Part shown: piece after piece, positions 33,956-45,985 of the stretch
How positions within the stretch are numbered: the first letter of the stretch is position 1
Layout: each line of letters starts with the position of its first letter
Assembly (NCBI GenBank): GCA_015178975.1
Contig: WHVD01000028.1
Span: 558,001 to 622,000, forward strand
Source of the DNA: Hysterangium stoloniferum
Taxonomy: Eukaryota; Basidiomycota; Agaricomycetes; Hysterangiales; Hysterangiaceae
Reading direction: 5' to 3'
DNA: 64,000 nucleotides
The notes under the pieces: model-generated
The model's input: only the letters and a program-made list of their open reading frames with translations
What the model was told of the DNA's origin: nothing
The model's database searches: none
Position numbers and translations under genes: made by a program

Positions 33956-36605
33956 TCACAAAACAACCAAATCACCACTACACGAATGGCACCAAAACAC
34001 ATGCGACTCCTCCAGAAATTGAGCCGCCTGAGTCCTGTCCCCCTCCTCCGACCTAGGCGTTGACATCTTCTCATCCACCTCCGCAAGTGGGAGCTTAGAC
34101 AACGATGACCGAGGCGAACCCAGCCCAATACCGCTCGCTCGTTCACTCTCAATACGAGCCTTCAGCATGTTCAAGGATACTTTCCTCTTATGGCGTGTAT
34201 CAGCCGATAAGTTCTTGTCGTACACTGCACGCGGTCGAACATGGATAGCTGTACGCAGCGCAGATGGCGTATGAGGACGACTGGAGCTGAGTGAGTGACG
34301 GCGAGAAGTCGCGTCGTCCGTGAGCTGGTACGAGAATCTGCGTGGGAACGCCAGTGAGGGCGACGGGATGCTCCTCGCACGCGCTTGCGCAAGCTCTGCC
34401 TCCAAAGTCTGAATTCGTCGCTCAGCCGAGTGTTCCGCATCGTAGAGAGCCGTTTCCAAAGCACGTATTCTCGAATGCGCATTTGATAGGTCCAATGTTT
34501 GATCGTGTCTCGTCATCTCGTCGCTGAGGCTATGGCCCGGACGATGTTGTTGAGAATGGGGTAAAGAAGCGCGAGGCTGACCCGTCGATCGCTCGTCGTC
34601 CTCCTCGCGCAGCCTTGTCAGTTCGTCCTCCCTCAACGCCAGCTGATCTTGTAACGCTTCCACTTCCGCCTGTGCCCTCGCCACCACTGCCAGCGTTTCT
34701 TCTTCCTTGAGACGCATATCCTCCAGGTCCTTCTTCACAGCGTGTATCTCATCCAAACGCGACTCCGCCTCACCTCGCCACCTCGTCACCTCCTGCCGTG
34801 CAGTCGAGATTGTGCCGCGTTGCGAGGCATTGTCGAGATCGGCCCTCGTGAACTTTTGACCAAGATCATCGAGCTCCTTGGCCAGTGTCGCGTGTGCAAT
34901 TTGTGTTTCCTCCAGTTCAGCCCTAGCCTCATCAACTTCGCGTTTATACCGTTCCTCTACCTTCCTCCACCCCTCTCTCTCCCTCAATAGTGCCTCCTCA
35001 CCATCCTCCCTAGCGGCTTTAATCTCCTCCAAGACACCCTCCAACCTTACGACTTCCTTCTCCGCCTTCGCTATTCGCCTCTCCGCCTTCTCAACCTTCT
35101 CCTCATCATCCGCCCTCGCATTACTCAACTCGACAAGCTTAGGCCTCATCTCTCCAAGCTGATCCATCAACCCCGCATTCTCAACCTGCAGCGCGCGCAC
35201 CACGCCCTCAGAATCAGACGCGCGGTGGTTCGCATTGTCAGCTTCGGCGCGTGCGTCGTGCACATGTCGTGCATGTGTGGCCAGGTCGGTGGCCATGGAC
35301 GCGAGTTGGTGTTGGAGGGATGTGAGGGACGCCTCGGATGCGGCGAGTGAGGCCTCGAGTGAGGCGCGTGCATGTTCGGAGGAGTCTAGCGAAGCCTGCA
35401 GGGTACTGTGCGAGGATTGGAGGGTGGCGAGCTCTGGGGCGAGTGTTAGGAGTTCGGTTGATTGGACGTTAAATCTGTCTTGAAGTGTGTCCAGTTCCGT
35501 TTTTAACGTGCTACGTTCGGCATTCGTGGTATCGAGTGCCTAAAAGAAAAAAAGAAACGCAGGTGAAACATCCACGCATATAAATACAAAAGAAGACAAA
35601 ACAGACCTGTACAAGCTTTCCCACTCTCGCCTCCAATTCCTCAACACGGCCTCTACTCGCCTCCAAACTTCTCTCTAGCATCTCCCCCCGATCATCCTCC
35701 TTCAGCTCCCTCAACTCCCTCAACACGTCGACAAGTTTCTTCTTCGTTTCCGACTCGGCTACACGAGCGGCGGATAGTGCATGTTCCTGTAATAGTAGCG
35801 GGGCATAAGAGTGAAAAAAAGAAAGAAAGAAAGGAAGCTACCATATCTCTGGCTTTATCATTGGCCGCCCTCTCCTTCTCTTCGACATTCACAAGGTTCA
35901 GCCTCACATCAGCCACCTCTTTCTGCAATCTCGGGACGCTCTCAGCGACAGCCTGAACCCCAGCCAGTTGCGTTTCTAATGCAGTAAGCTCTACGGAAAA
36001 CGCGGTTTAATGTGATATAGGGAAAACATCAGAGGGAAGACTGACTGGTCCTCATGTCATCGTATCCGTGGAGCTGTTCCACCAAGGATGCCTTCTCAGC
36101 AACGAGAAGCGAGATGGTCTGTTGTTGATTCTTGACAAGGGCATTCAGTTGTCGGTCTGGTTGGGGTGTCGGTGTCGGCGGCGGTGAAATGTGAGTTAGA
36201 GGTCTCGTCGGCGAAGGTGATATTCTAGATGAAATAATAATAAAAATTTAATATAATCATTCAAACGTCGATGACAGAACCCACACTCCAAACTCTCCAA
36301 AATCAACAGGGTTCGGGCTGGACCCGCCTGCAAATAAACTGGCGGTGTCTCTATGTATGTGATGCTGTTCCTCCATCGGTGAAGATTCAGACACGAGACC
36401 CGATTCTTTTGGAGTTTCCACCGGGGCTGGACTTGCACTAGGTGTAATACCACTACCCGCTACCTTTTGCTGCTGCTGCTGCTGTCGTTTCTTCAGCTGT
36501 CATAGAACAGGTGTGAGCACGCTTAGTCTCTTCTCCTACTGCAATACCACTCGCCATTGCTTTCGCACGTGCAGCCTTTGCTGCACGGTTCGCATCGTCG
36601 GCCAT
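33956..36605 (-). CDS. Golgin/GM130-like coiled-coil protein
   Basis: The ATG at 36605 gives MADDANRAAKAA, then after an intron LKKRQQQQQQKVAGSG. Such AAKAxxxLKKRQQ starts are seen in GM130/Bug1-type golgins. Middle exons contain SSPMEEQHHIHRDTASLFAG, then NQQQTISLLVAEKASLVEQL near 36100. A long heptad-rich coiled coil follows through about 34560 (for example RIAKAEKEVVRLEGVLEE, EALQDQLALREDELTRLREE). The tail is Ser/Arg-rich, and the last exon's open frame (33956-35296) ends GDLVVL. Exons at 35510-35930 are short and separated by introns of 60-90 nt. A CAG run near 36470 encodes the polyQ tract. The likely role is vesicle tethering at the Golgi, inferred from the N-terminus and coiled coil only. 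No GRIP domain was recognised. Confidence 0.68.
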
Positions 36606-37170
36606 TATGACTTAGATGACTCGATTTTGTCGTCTTCGTTGCCCTTGCCGACGTATGTGTTGTTTGATAGTGGTCACTCAATTGTCACAGTGGCTGGATG
36701 GGTGACACGCTCATCTACGGTTGATGTGATCGGCACTTAATAAGCCAGTAAGGTGGATCCAATACTCGGCGGGTGCGAAAACAATACACACTCTATGTCA
36801 TCGGTCCGAATTTCCATGCTTTTGTATGTATCAGTCTTCAGTTGTTTTTATGGTTGCCCGCGTCGCTGTTTACGGCGGTCGCATTATAGCTGATCGGCAC
36901 TTCAATGTCACACATAAGACAAGATAACATAGATATATTGGCAAATTTACTCCGAAGTAGCAAAGTGAAAGAGATCGTGCGAGAGATAGAGGGAGAGGGA
37001 ACGATCAGACAGAGTATAGGCAACAGAAATGGTATCGGGGAGATGGAAAGAGAGATGGAAAGAGCGTGGGGTGGGGTTGGACACGAGTCAAGCACACTAA
37101 CACAACCAAACGCGGACAGATATCGTGCGAGGGAGTAAAACGGAATACGTGGTCATCGAAGGGCAACAAC
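36606..37170. other. Intergenic region between coiled-coil and G-beta genes
   Basis: Promoter side of the coiled-coil gene and 3' flank of the G-beta gene. Purine-rich GAGA stretches occur around 36970-37070. No gene is supported. Confidence 0.55.
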
Positions 37171-38436
37171 CTACGCCCAGACCTATACACGCAAAGGATC
37201 AGCTTAACCAACCACTGCGAACCATGCTGATCACACCACACACCTTAAGCGTCGAGTCCCAACTACCCGTACAAAGCGCCATCCCATCTGAGCTGACACC
37301 CAAACAACTAACCCTATTCTCATGGCCCGTCAAAACACCAACCCTCTCACCCTTGAGCGTATCCCACACATTACAAGTCCAGTCATCGTAACCACCAAAA
37401 AGGATACGGCCAGAGATCGAAAAGGCGACAGAAGTGATACCGCAGAGGATGTTATCGTGGGTAAATGTATTCAGTTCTCGGTCTGCGCGTATGTCAAAGA
37501 GGCGGCATGAGGCGTCGTCTGAGCCAGTGGCGAAGGCGTCGCCATTGGGGAAGAAACTGGTGGAAGCAGAGGTTAGCAAAGCAATGAAAACATGATATGT
37601 CTGCTTTACCTGACCGCGTTAATATCCGATTCATGGCCTGCAAAGGTCTGCACGGCCTTTCCGGTACGCACATCCCAGAGCTTCGCAGTGGCATCACAAG
37701 CTCCCGACACGAACGTGTTCTCAGACGGCGCCAGCGACAAACTATGAAAAAGTTGGCTTTGAACACAAGGGAGGAGACATAATCCCTCACCTCATGACAT
37801 CTCCGGTATGGTCACTGAACTCCATAACTCTCACACCCGCTTCAATATCCCACAACATGCAGGTCATATCACCACTACTCGTGACGATCTGCCTATCACT
37901 AATAAACCGACAACAGCTCAAATACCCCGAATGGGCACTAAGCTCCCTTGCGCCATTAACACGACCTCCATCAGGCCTTCGCAAATTGTAAATGCTGCAA
38001 ATGTTATCAAGACCGCCACAGGCGACAAAGTTCCCGGATGGGGCGTAGGCACAGGTCATAACCCAAGATGAGCGAAGCGGAATGGCGTGTACTTTGTTAG
38101 TAGTGTACGCGTCCCAGACTATGAGTTTTCCATCTTGAGAAGCGGATACAAGATGACGGCGGTCTGCGGCCCAGTGCATGGCGTAGATTTTTGCGAGGTG
38201 ACCTCTGAGATTGCGGCGTGCACGGAGGACGACGCGGGGGAGTGGCTCTACTTCCGCGGCCATTGCTCGGACTGAAGAAACGTCAATGATGAAGCGATAA
38301 AATCGGGGTTTTCTAGAAACTGACGACTAGTATCAGCACTCGACTCCCTTTTGGCCCTGATCCTATCTTTCAAACTCTCCGCCTCTCTCCTCGCAGCAGC
38401 AATCCTCTCCTGTATATCTGTCTGATTTTGGGACAT
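37171..38436 (-). CDS. STE4: Heterotrimeric G-protein beta subunit, 348 aa
   Basis: Five exons on the minus strand: 38436-38328, 38271-37791, 37741-37610, 37556-37244 and a 12-nt last exon 37182-37171 encoding VWA-stop. Phases agree and the total is 348 aa, the usual G-beta length. The N-terminal coiled coil ([20 protein letters not shown]) pairs with G-gamma. Seven WD repeats follow, with [79 protein letters not shown] and [19 protein letters not shown]-beta anchors pheromone and nutrient signalling with G-alpha and G-gamma at the plasma membrane. An alternative ATG 21 nt upstream (38457) would add seven residues; the chosen start matches the usual beginning. The micro-exon at the end is easy to miss in automated annotation. 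Confidence 0.96.
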
Positions 38437-39130
38437 ATTCCACAGAGGAGTTTTCAATCAAGACAGAAAAGCGTATCTACAAGCCCTGTCATAGCATGTC
38501 CCTGTTGAAACAAGGTATGGATGCTCACATTTTCGTAGTCTCCGACGACGACTAGAGGGGGATGGGAGACGAGACAAACAGACGCTCCGGGAAGCCTTAG
38601 CCGACATCAAACGAGTGACGGTGCGGAGTTCCAATTTAGACACCCGTGCTTCTCAAGAAAACATCCAATAATACTCATCCAACGTTGAATCACACGCGAA
38701 ATAAACTTGATCAAGCACAAAACATAAATTATTATCTCTTATGTAATCTCCATATGTACTCATTCACAACCATTGTGATAGACTAGGTGGCACGTGACTA
38801 CTCAAGGCGTCTATAATCATATAACAGTCACACCTCGAATGACCACATCCGTCAACAACACCTTCGCTGCCTCTTAGTTATAACGAATACTTCTCACTCG
38901 TAAACAAGTTGCCTCCCTACCGGCCAGATAATATGTATCTTTTAAGTAGGAGCTTCATGTCCAAGCGCTAAATACGCCTATGCGATATTTTCGAAGAACT
39001 AGGCGTTCACACTTTGATCCTCATTATCGCTTGCTAGAGCTTTTCTATGCACCAACCTAAAATTATATTTCCCTGCGCCATCAATCCTTTCTGCATCCCA
39101 TAGCATAAAATGTACATTTAATCCATTATG
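38437..39130. other. 5' flank of the G-beta gene; no other gene
   Basis: Promoter and leader of the G-beta gene are expected here. AT-rich and without a supported coding frame. It ends where CpG-poor gypsy sequence begins. Confidence 0.5.
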
Positions 39131-40150
39131 TAATAGGTGCTCTCACAATAGTTATCAAAACAAGGCTATGACCTGTGGGAGGCAAGTTCCCACACCCCCC
39201 ACAACTTTACTTGGTTGCTTTGTGACCTGATTGCATACAGGTGGTGCAAGACTTGCAATAGCTTTTTACAAGTGTGTGGAGGGCTGGCCAGGTGTATTCC
39301 CATTGGATAATACTAAGAGTTTTGTTGGATCTATAGTGGCCAGAGATGGATGGTCATGAGCATATTGGAGGACATGTAAATGGAGCATTCTGGCATCTGG
39401 CACATAGATTCTGCCATCTAGGTGAATGAAGCTATTCAAGTCCTGAGTCCATTGGGGTGCTGATGGGTCATTGGAGTTATTGAGATGGGAACTAGTGATT
39501 GGATTGTTTCGGAGGTCTAATAGGATATCATGGTGAAGTTTCATGAGATCCATAATGGTGATGCTGCAGAGTATTGGTATGACTAGTGAGGAGGCTCAAA
39601 GGGATGCTGTTAGTTGTTTGGAGGTAAAGATGGGCTTGAAATTGTGTAGATTAACTGCTGCATAATCACTGGTCCCCTCTTTAAGGTAGACACCCCATCA
39701 TCTAGTCATGGCATTGGGTTTGCTCCCAGGTGGCCAGGCCAAAAACCAATCACAAAGTTAAATTGGGAAAGGTATTCTAAATTCTTATAGTGTCAATTGG
39801 GATGCCTGAACCTTCAAGGTAATGACACCAGGTTTTGAACACCTCAAAAATGGCAAGAGTTCTTTATTGTGGATATCATAGTTGAGTTCTGTAAAGGTAA
39901 AAGTTCTAGAAAGGAAAGTGACTGGGTGAATTTCTCCATCAGAGATAATTATGGAAAGGATCACAGCTAGCATATAGTCAGATACATCAGTTTCAATGAT
40001 TATCAGGTGGTCCAGTTGCCAATGTACATATAAGGACAGGTGCTGATAAAAATATGTCTTTGAGTTACATAGTAGAAAGCCATTCTGCATTGGTCTGTAA
40101 AAATCCACAGATCCCCTTTCTAGTGAGGTGATGTGAGGTATCAGCATTAT
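39131..40150 (-). mobile_element. CpG-depleted Ty3/gypsy pol relic
   Basis: Minus-strand frames at 39785-40147 (ETDVSDYMLAVILS, ELNYDIHNKELLP) and 39266-39553 (GRIYVPDARMLHLHVLQY) match the RNase H and pre-integrase segments of the gypsy element at 51300-54900, in the same order. Almost every CpG of the younger copy is TpG or CpA here. No LTR borders were found. It lies next to the G-beta promoter region. Confidence 0.9.
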
Positions 40151-41289
40151 CTCATAAAGTCCCCTTAACTCCGATATTTTAAGCCTTTTGGTGTTAAAAT
40201 TCGCTAACCGCTTAAAATTGGGATAGTGCAGGATAGTGTAGGATCATTCCTCGGACACTGCCGTGAACGCACTCAAACGCCCACTCTAACCCCTTCGTCG
40301 TGTCCTAAACACTATTGGGTCATGCTCATTTTTTACCGAACAAAAAAAAATTGAATGAATGAATAGATTTATTTAAGATGGCACAATCATTCTCTTGAAT
40401 TTCTTTTAGATCATTTTGACAAAATCGGCACTGTAATTTTTTAATGCATAGAAAGTAAAAAATAGTCATCAGATAGATCATCTGCCTAAACTACTTTGCG
40501 ACAGTTTCCCAATCTCATTCCGAGTTGAATGCAAAGCCTAGAAATGTAAATATTTAATCCTCAGCAGCCATTTCTCTTGTAGAATTAAATTTATACACAG
40601 GCCACTGTTCTTAGACGGTTCTTAAATTTATTCAAATCTTACAATGGATGAGACTCATATAGTTGACTACATCACCAGTTTCACTGGAAATAATTTTAAA
40701 TTTAATTCATCTTTCATGTAGCATTTATCATACATATAGTCGTACGAAATGGGGCAGCTTATATTCTTCGACATGCGCTTAAGGCAATAGACCATTCGAT
40801 GAAACTTATTTGGTATGTTGGGCCTGTATTGCACTTCAAATATTATAGAAAATGGATAGTTGGCTTTTTAATAGTAAAGAAAAGGTCTAGCAGCCATCTT
40901 TGTACTATAAAATTGCCTGGTTTGTTGATGGGAGCCCTTAAAATTCGTTAAAATTCGTTAAAATTTGCCTTAAAATTAAGCTCGGTTAACTTAATTAGGC
41001 CTTGTAGGTCACTTAATTGCGACTTATGTTTAAAATCCAACCTAAAAAATTATGTGTAGCTTATATTGACTGTTATTCATTCTCTTCACATACAACAGAA
41101 CTTTTTCAGTGGGTTTTATTGCATTCAGGGCTGCTGGATGACGGGTCTTGCAATTATATTATGGGTGAAAGTGACTATCATGTGGTTTGTTATGAAACCA
41201 ACACACTTGCCAACTCCATAATGTCCTATTATTAATTATATACCATTATAACAAAAAATATATTATTCCCTTCAGTGCGAAAAGGTAAT
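40151..41289. other. AT-rich DNA, no gene
   Basis: Contains local direct repeats of GTTAAAATTC near 40937-40965. The phrase ATTTTAAGCC at about 40172 has a related inverted phrase at about 44320, which could be the ends of one old DNA transposon, but the match is short. Confidence 0.4.
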
Positions 41290-42850
41290 CGAGTAAACTA
41301 CACTCGAGCCTATGAATGAAAATGTAAGCCTGGTGATACTGATTACATTATCACAGATGCGCATATCGTTTTACTTACCGTCATCATCGTGTATCGTACT
41401 CGCCGTTCTCGAGGAATACAGTTTGGTCCTATCAATGTCTGGACTGATGCCAATGTAAGGCTGCATTAGACAGCAGCCTTTCACTTTTTTTTTGATATCG
41501 ACTTTGCCTTTTCCGACAACGCAAACACGTCACCTTCGACTCGTTCGCATCCACTCATTTTTCATCTGACATCCTCATTCGACTCTCCCAATCGGAAATT
41601 ATCATACTGCTCTCACCCTCACTGAACATAAAATTCGAGTCATCACATCTGCGAACCATTATCTTCAACGTCGTTGTCTCGTTCAACACCCACCGTTGAA
41701 ACTTGGCCCAGAATCGTACCTTCAATTTCATGTTACACTTGCATTGCATTCATCACCGTCATTGTGACTTTGCCCATGCTGCTGTTCACCTTGTTCGATG
41801 CCTTCAATTCATCACACTTACAAGCCGCAGTCGCCGTCTTATTTAACGCCTACTGTTGAAACTTGTCCCAGAATTGTAGCTCCAACTCCACGTTGCACTT
41901 CCACCTTCGCCGTCGTTGTCTCATCGCCATTTTGACACCGCCTCGCAATCGTAACTTCAACATCGTGCCGCACTCGCAGTCGCACCTGCACTTGCACCTG
42001 CACTTGCACTCGCATCCGCACTCATTTTCAGTATCGCACTCGTAACTGCCGGTCATACAACGTTATCGTCGAACCAATTGAACTGACCCATGCTTGGCCC
42101 ACACCCGTGCTGTTTTGCACGTCCGTCACGATTGTCACCGTTACCATCACTACCATCGCCACCGTTCAGCGTTGACCACAAGTCGTAACTCCAGTACACA
42201 TATTATTCCATTGTCGAAATTCACCCTATCCTACACATTGCTGTACCGTTCATCATCGTCTCATTCACAACACTTGGATATTGACTCGTTCCGGAACCCA
42301 CTCATTCAGTTCCTTTCCGTCAATTAGATCTCAGTGCAGTTTGAGTTTGACTCTGGCCCTCTACCATTCTATTCCAGCATCACAATAGAAGCCGCAGCAA
42401 TTTCCTGGATCTTTACAATCTTCATTTTCACCGTCGTATCGATTTCGTCTACCGTAGTGTTTGTCAATCCGCAACTCATCCGCTGTTAGGGATCAACATG
42501 TCTGCCGACTTGGTTGTTGGGGATACTGTCCATTTTGATCGGGGAGGGGTGTAAGCCTGGATCCGCCCTGCACTCCGGACCATTCGTTTGGTTTCGCAAA
42601 TCCGCTATTTCTCACTCTTTGCGAACCGTGCCTTATCCAGGTTTTCAGGTTCCGAATAGAGAGGAGTGTAAGTCTGGACGAATATCAACAGTCTTGTTTT
42701 GGGTTTTCTTATCTGTTTATTTTCGGGACCCTTTCACAACCGTACCCCCTCACAGTACTGCATTGTCCGTTATCAGTGTCCATCATCGTCCATCATTCCC
42801 CCATATTGCACAGTTCACCGTCTCATTTTGCATTTTACAATAACTTAAGA
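41290..42850 (+). repeat. Pyrimidine-rich diverged tandem repeats
   Basis: The + strand is rich in C and T. A unit containing CACCGTTGAAACTTGGCCCAG (41690-41713) recurs at about 41850 as CTACTGTTGAAACTTGTCCCAG, a period near 159 bp. Around 41955-42035 a 6-bp motif (CACTTG, CACCTG or CACTCG) repeats about twelve times. No protein-coding logic was found in either strand. Confidence 0.5.
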
Positions 42851-42934
42851 GATGTCAATATATTGACATAGCACATTTACTCGGGCAAATCCCATGAATA
42901 CACTTTCCCATTATCTTGACCAAAGTACAAATAT

Positions 42935-43455
42935 TCACTGATGATATTCGGTCAATCTGCCGATTGCATATTTTATGCCTTGTTTGACGCTACCGTCAAT
43001 GAAACGCTCTGGCCTCCAGACGTCGGCGTCGTCACCCCAAACCGACTTAAGCCTTGATAAATTCAGGAGGGGAGAACATAAAGTATTAGGACGCGAACCT
43101 GTTGTAAGTGAGAATGGATATAATGATTTTTTGTCCTGCGGGAATTGAGACATCTGTGACGATTTCCCCCTTCTTCGTCGTTGTAGCCGTAGACAGGGGA
43201 ATAACGTCGTCCCGTTATGATTTACGCTCGATCGCTGGAACGATGGAGTGAAACCGCAGGGTTTCCTGTCCAAAATTTATCTTTTAGATAGTGAAGTATG
43301 CGAGGGGCACACACCTTTATCAAGGAGAGGAGATATTTCATGGAGTCAAGGTTGGCGACTGACAGCTCATCATCTCCGCGCCGTGTGGCTTGCGTACGAG
43401 TCGCTTTGATCTCATCCCTAACTAATGTTTGATATTCGTGGTTCAACATAAACAA
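42935..43455 (-). pseudogene. Cytochrome P450 fragment
   Basis: Minus strand. LVRDEIKATRTQATRRGDDE and NLDSMKYLLSLIK match the P450 helix K region and the stretch before it. Further on, DVIPLSTATTTKKGEIVTDV and IPAGQKIIISILTYN lead through an intron to LKSVWGDDADVWRPERFIDG, the typical PERF region. The heme-binding cysteine loop that should follow is missing, because the sequence ends in unrelated codons at 42935. The N-terminal half, including the oxygen-binding helix, is also missing. Frame changes occur between the blocks. P450s oxidise lipophilic substrates; this copy cannot bind heme. Confidence 0.85.
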
Positions 43456-43990
43456 ACCATGAGACCAATAAAATATAGAGCAGTGATGATGGACATAAAC
43501 CCACCATTGGCAGCTGACACTTTAGTGTTCGCAGTGTCCGAAATTGCCACTGTGCCTTCACCGTTTCGCCCATAAGGGTAGTAAGGTCGTTCATTGAGTG
43601 GAAGCTGGTTGCAAAGATAACTACGTCTGCGTGGTAATTTTTAGTAGTGGTCCGCACGCCACCTGGAACGAATTCAACAATCGGGTCCTTCGTCAAATTG
43701 ACATTTGGAGATCCGAGCGACTTGAGATACTTCCCGTCTATGTCCCAGATCCTGTGCTGCAACACGATTATTTAACCATTGTCACTGTGTTATTCCTCCC
43801 CTCATACCTTGCGTGCAATGTCCCAATCAGGTGTCAACAGATTGTGAAACTTTTCTGGGCCAGTTTCATATATAAATTTCATACACTCTGCCTCAGGTGC
43901 CTTCCTGGCCTTCGCCCCAGATTCGGTAAGATGGAAGAGTTTCCATCCTTGCTCAAACACACTAACATGTATGTGCGTGTCAACAGTGTG
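43456..43990 (-). pseudogene. FAD-dependent monooxygenase (FMO/BVMO-type) fragment
   Basis: Minus strand. KLFHLTESGAKARKAPEAE and PEKFHNLLTPDWDIARK (43770-43940) precede an intron and then DGKYLKSLGSPNVNLTKDPI and YHADVVIFATSFHS. This is the middle part of flavin monooxygenases of the FMO/Baeyer-Villiger group, where DxxILATGF-type text marks the NADPH-binding domain. The N-terminal GxGxxG FAD site is absent, and the coding sequence stops about where the P450 fragment begins. Such enzymes often work with P450s in secondary metabolism, so both fragments could come from one former cluster. Confidence 0.8.
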
Positions 43991-44679
43991 AAACCGGGAA
44001 TATAGTGTAAAAGTTAAAAATTAGAATATGCGCTGAGGAAGGATGAGGATTTGTACTTACCTTGAAGATGTGCCCCAGTTGGTATTTTACATATAATATT
44101 GAAAACATTGTTTTGTCAAGCATCGAGTTGCACTGATGGTCTCTCGTAATTATATCGTAAATATTGTATAATATATATATATATTCTTTTTTACATTTCA
44201 GCCAGGCGCGACAAAGTGTGGGAAAGTGATACCTAATCGGGAACACACGTGGGGTATCCCGGGGGAGCTGAGCGCCTGGAGTATCCTGAGAGAGGCGGTG
44301 AACACGGAGGCAAAAAAATGGCTTAAAATTGGCGAACTAAGCTCTCTTAATTTTCTTTGAATTATTTAATTTTTTTTGAATTTATTGTAATTTTATTATG
44401 TATATTGTGAAAATTAAGGCCTTACTCCTTTTAACTTCACATAATAATAGCATATATGGGTTCATATTATGCTATTATTACTCATTTAATTTATTATAAT
44501 TTTTAACTACCTATTTTGCCCTTATTTACTTAGTTATTATTTTGCAGCGCCTCGCAGCACTCTTGTTTGCACATTTTGAGTGTCATGTGACATATCACAT
44601 AAGCCAACCTCATGATATCATACAGTCACTGATGTGACTGTAACAATATGGGACAAGTCATTAATATTTATTTCTATCC
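43991..44679. other. AT-rich DNA, no gene
   Basis: Contains an inverted repeat (AATAATAGCATA near 44444, TATGCTATTATT near 44468) and CpG-poor sequence leading into an LTR. No coding frame is supported. Confidence 0.45.
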
Positions 44680-45383
44680 TGGAATTTTGGCTTCAGCTTA
44701 TAGGCTGTGCCCTCATGAGATCATGTTGTCCAATTTCAAATGGGTGAATGGGAATCCTGGGGAGTCTGGGTGGAGTTCGTGGGTCGAGGGGTCATGGGTT
44801 GAGAGGTTGGGGAGTTGAGATAAATAAGTCAGAGGTTGAGAGATAGATGTGTCGGAGCCTGTGGGCTCCGACTAGCGAGAGTGGTGTAATTCAAAGAGAA
44901 GTTTAGAGTGGAAAATGTACTAGATTACTGGGGAGAATCTAAGCTGATTTTCTGACTGGATTGTATGTACAACATCTGCCAGACTATATAGACTGTGGAA
45001 TGAATAACATACCACATCCAGTAATAATGAAAATGAAACTAGCAAACATAAAACGAGATAATTAAACACCAAACTTGGTGTTAGGAACGGAATGGAATGG
45101 AGTGGAGTCCAAATTGTGACAGGTCATAAACCATAATGGGAAATGGAGCAGGAGCAGAGTCTAAATTGTGACAGGTCATTTGACTATAATGGGAATGGGG
45201 CTCAGTTAGAGGGATGACAAGTTTTCCAAGCAGGGTCTGATACACGACGTAACAAAGTCAAATGTGGACAAGTCTGACATACAGAGTCCAGCGGGAATTC
45301 CAGTAAACTGACAATTGGTGTGTATGGGGTGTGGGTGTGTATAAGTTAGTGCCTGGAGTCCAGCGGGAATTCTGGTCGTAACA
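44680..45383 (+). mobile_element. Degraded gypsy LTR (same orientation as 50476-51294)
   Basis: Aligns by eye over its whole length with the LTR at 50476-51294: shared TTCAGCTTATAGGCTG, GGGCTCCGACTAG, TACAACATCTGCCAG and the end GTCGTAACA. Most differences are CpG changes. The left end is eroded. No matching internal region is attached. Confidence 0.85.
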
Positions 45384-45887
45384 CAAGTCTCCTTACTGAA
45401 ATCCCTGCCAACACTTAGATTATTCAAGGCGCATACCTTAAGTTAGTGAATTAATCAAGTACAAGCACACAAAAAATCTGACACAAATTATCTTCTCTAT
45501 TAATAAAATAGTTAACTCCTTGTTAAATATCTATTAATAGTAAAGAATAAGTATCCAAGAAAGCAAAGCCTTATATCAAGTCTCTGCCAAGTTACTGTAC
45601 ATATATGTATACTCAGCTTCCAGCCCTTATTCTCAAGGAATAGTTGATTATTTTGCTAAAAGAGTTACACATTGTTCTTTTGAACCATTCAATAATCAAA
45701 ATAAGCTTTGATTTTAGTTGTTTAAGCTTAATAGCACAACTAATTAATCTATCAGTATTTAAATTACTGGACCTTTGCTTATTTTATTGTTGAAGCTTTG
45801 TGACACTATAGCATATATTGAGCTATCTGAGAGAAACTCCTAAATATATTACAGGTGAGTAAGGGGAACTGAAATTTCTGAATAGTT
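45384..45887. other. AT-rich, CpG-poor DNA, no gene
   Basis: Spacer between an LTR and a gypsy pol scrap. Nothing coding is supported. Confidence 0.5.
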
Positions 45888-45985
45888 GTGTATAAAATGT
45901 CAGTAAAAATTGGCAAAGCTGAGAAAAGACTGAACATCTTTGACCTTCCAGGGTTCTGGCCATTCATAGATAGTCTGGATTTTCT
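45888..45985 (-). mobile_element. Scrap of gypsy reverse transcriptase
   Basis: This 98-bp piece matches 53395-53490 of the younger gypsy element (GTAAAAGTTGGCAAAACC start) with CpG-type changes. It is cut by the LTR that begins at 45986, so that LTR inserted into an older element. Confidence 0.7.

Noticed and set aside
34742..35162. + strand open frames opposite the coiled-coil gene
   Set aside because: They are antisense shadows of the long GC-biased coiled-coil exon.
40151..44340. One large DNA transposon bounded by ATTTTAAGCC-type ends
   Set aside because: The inverted match is only about 10-18 bp with mismatches, and no transposase or target duplication was found between or beside the ends.
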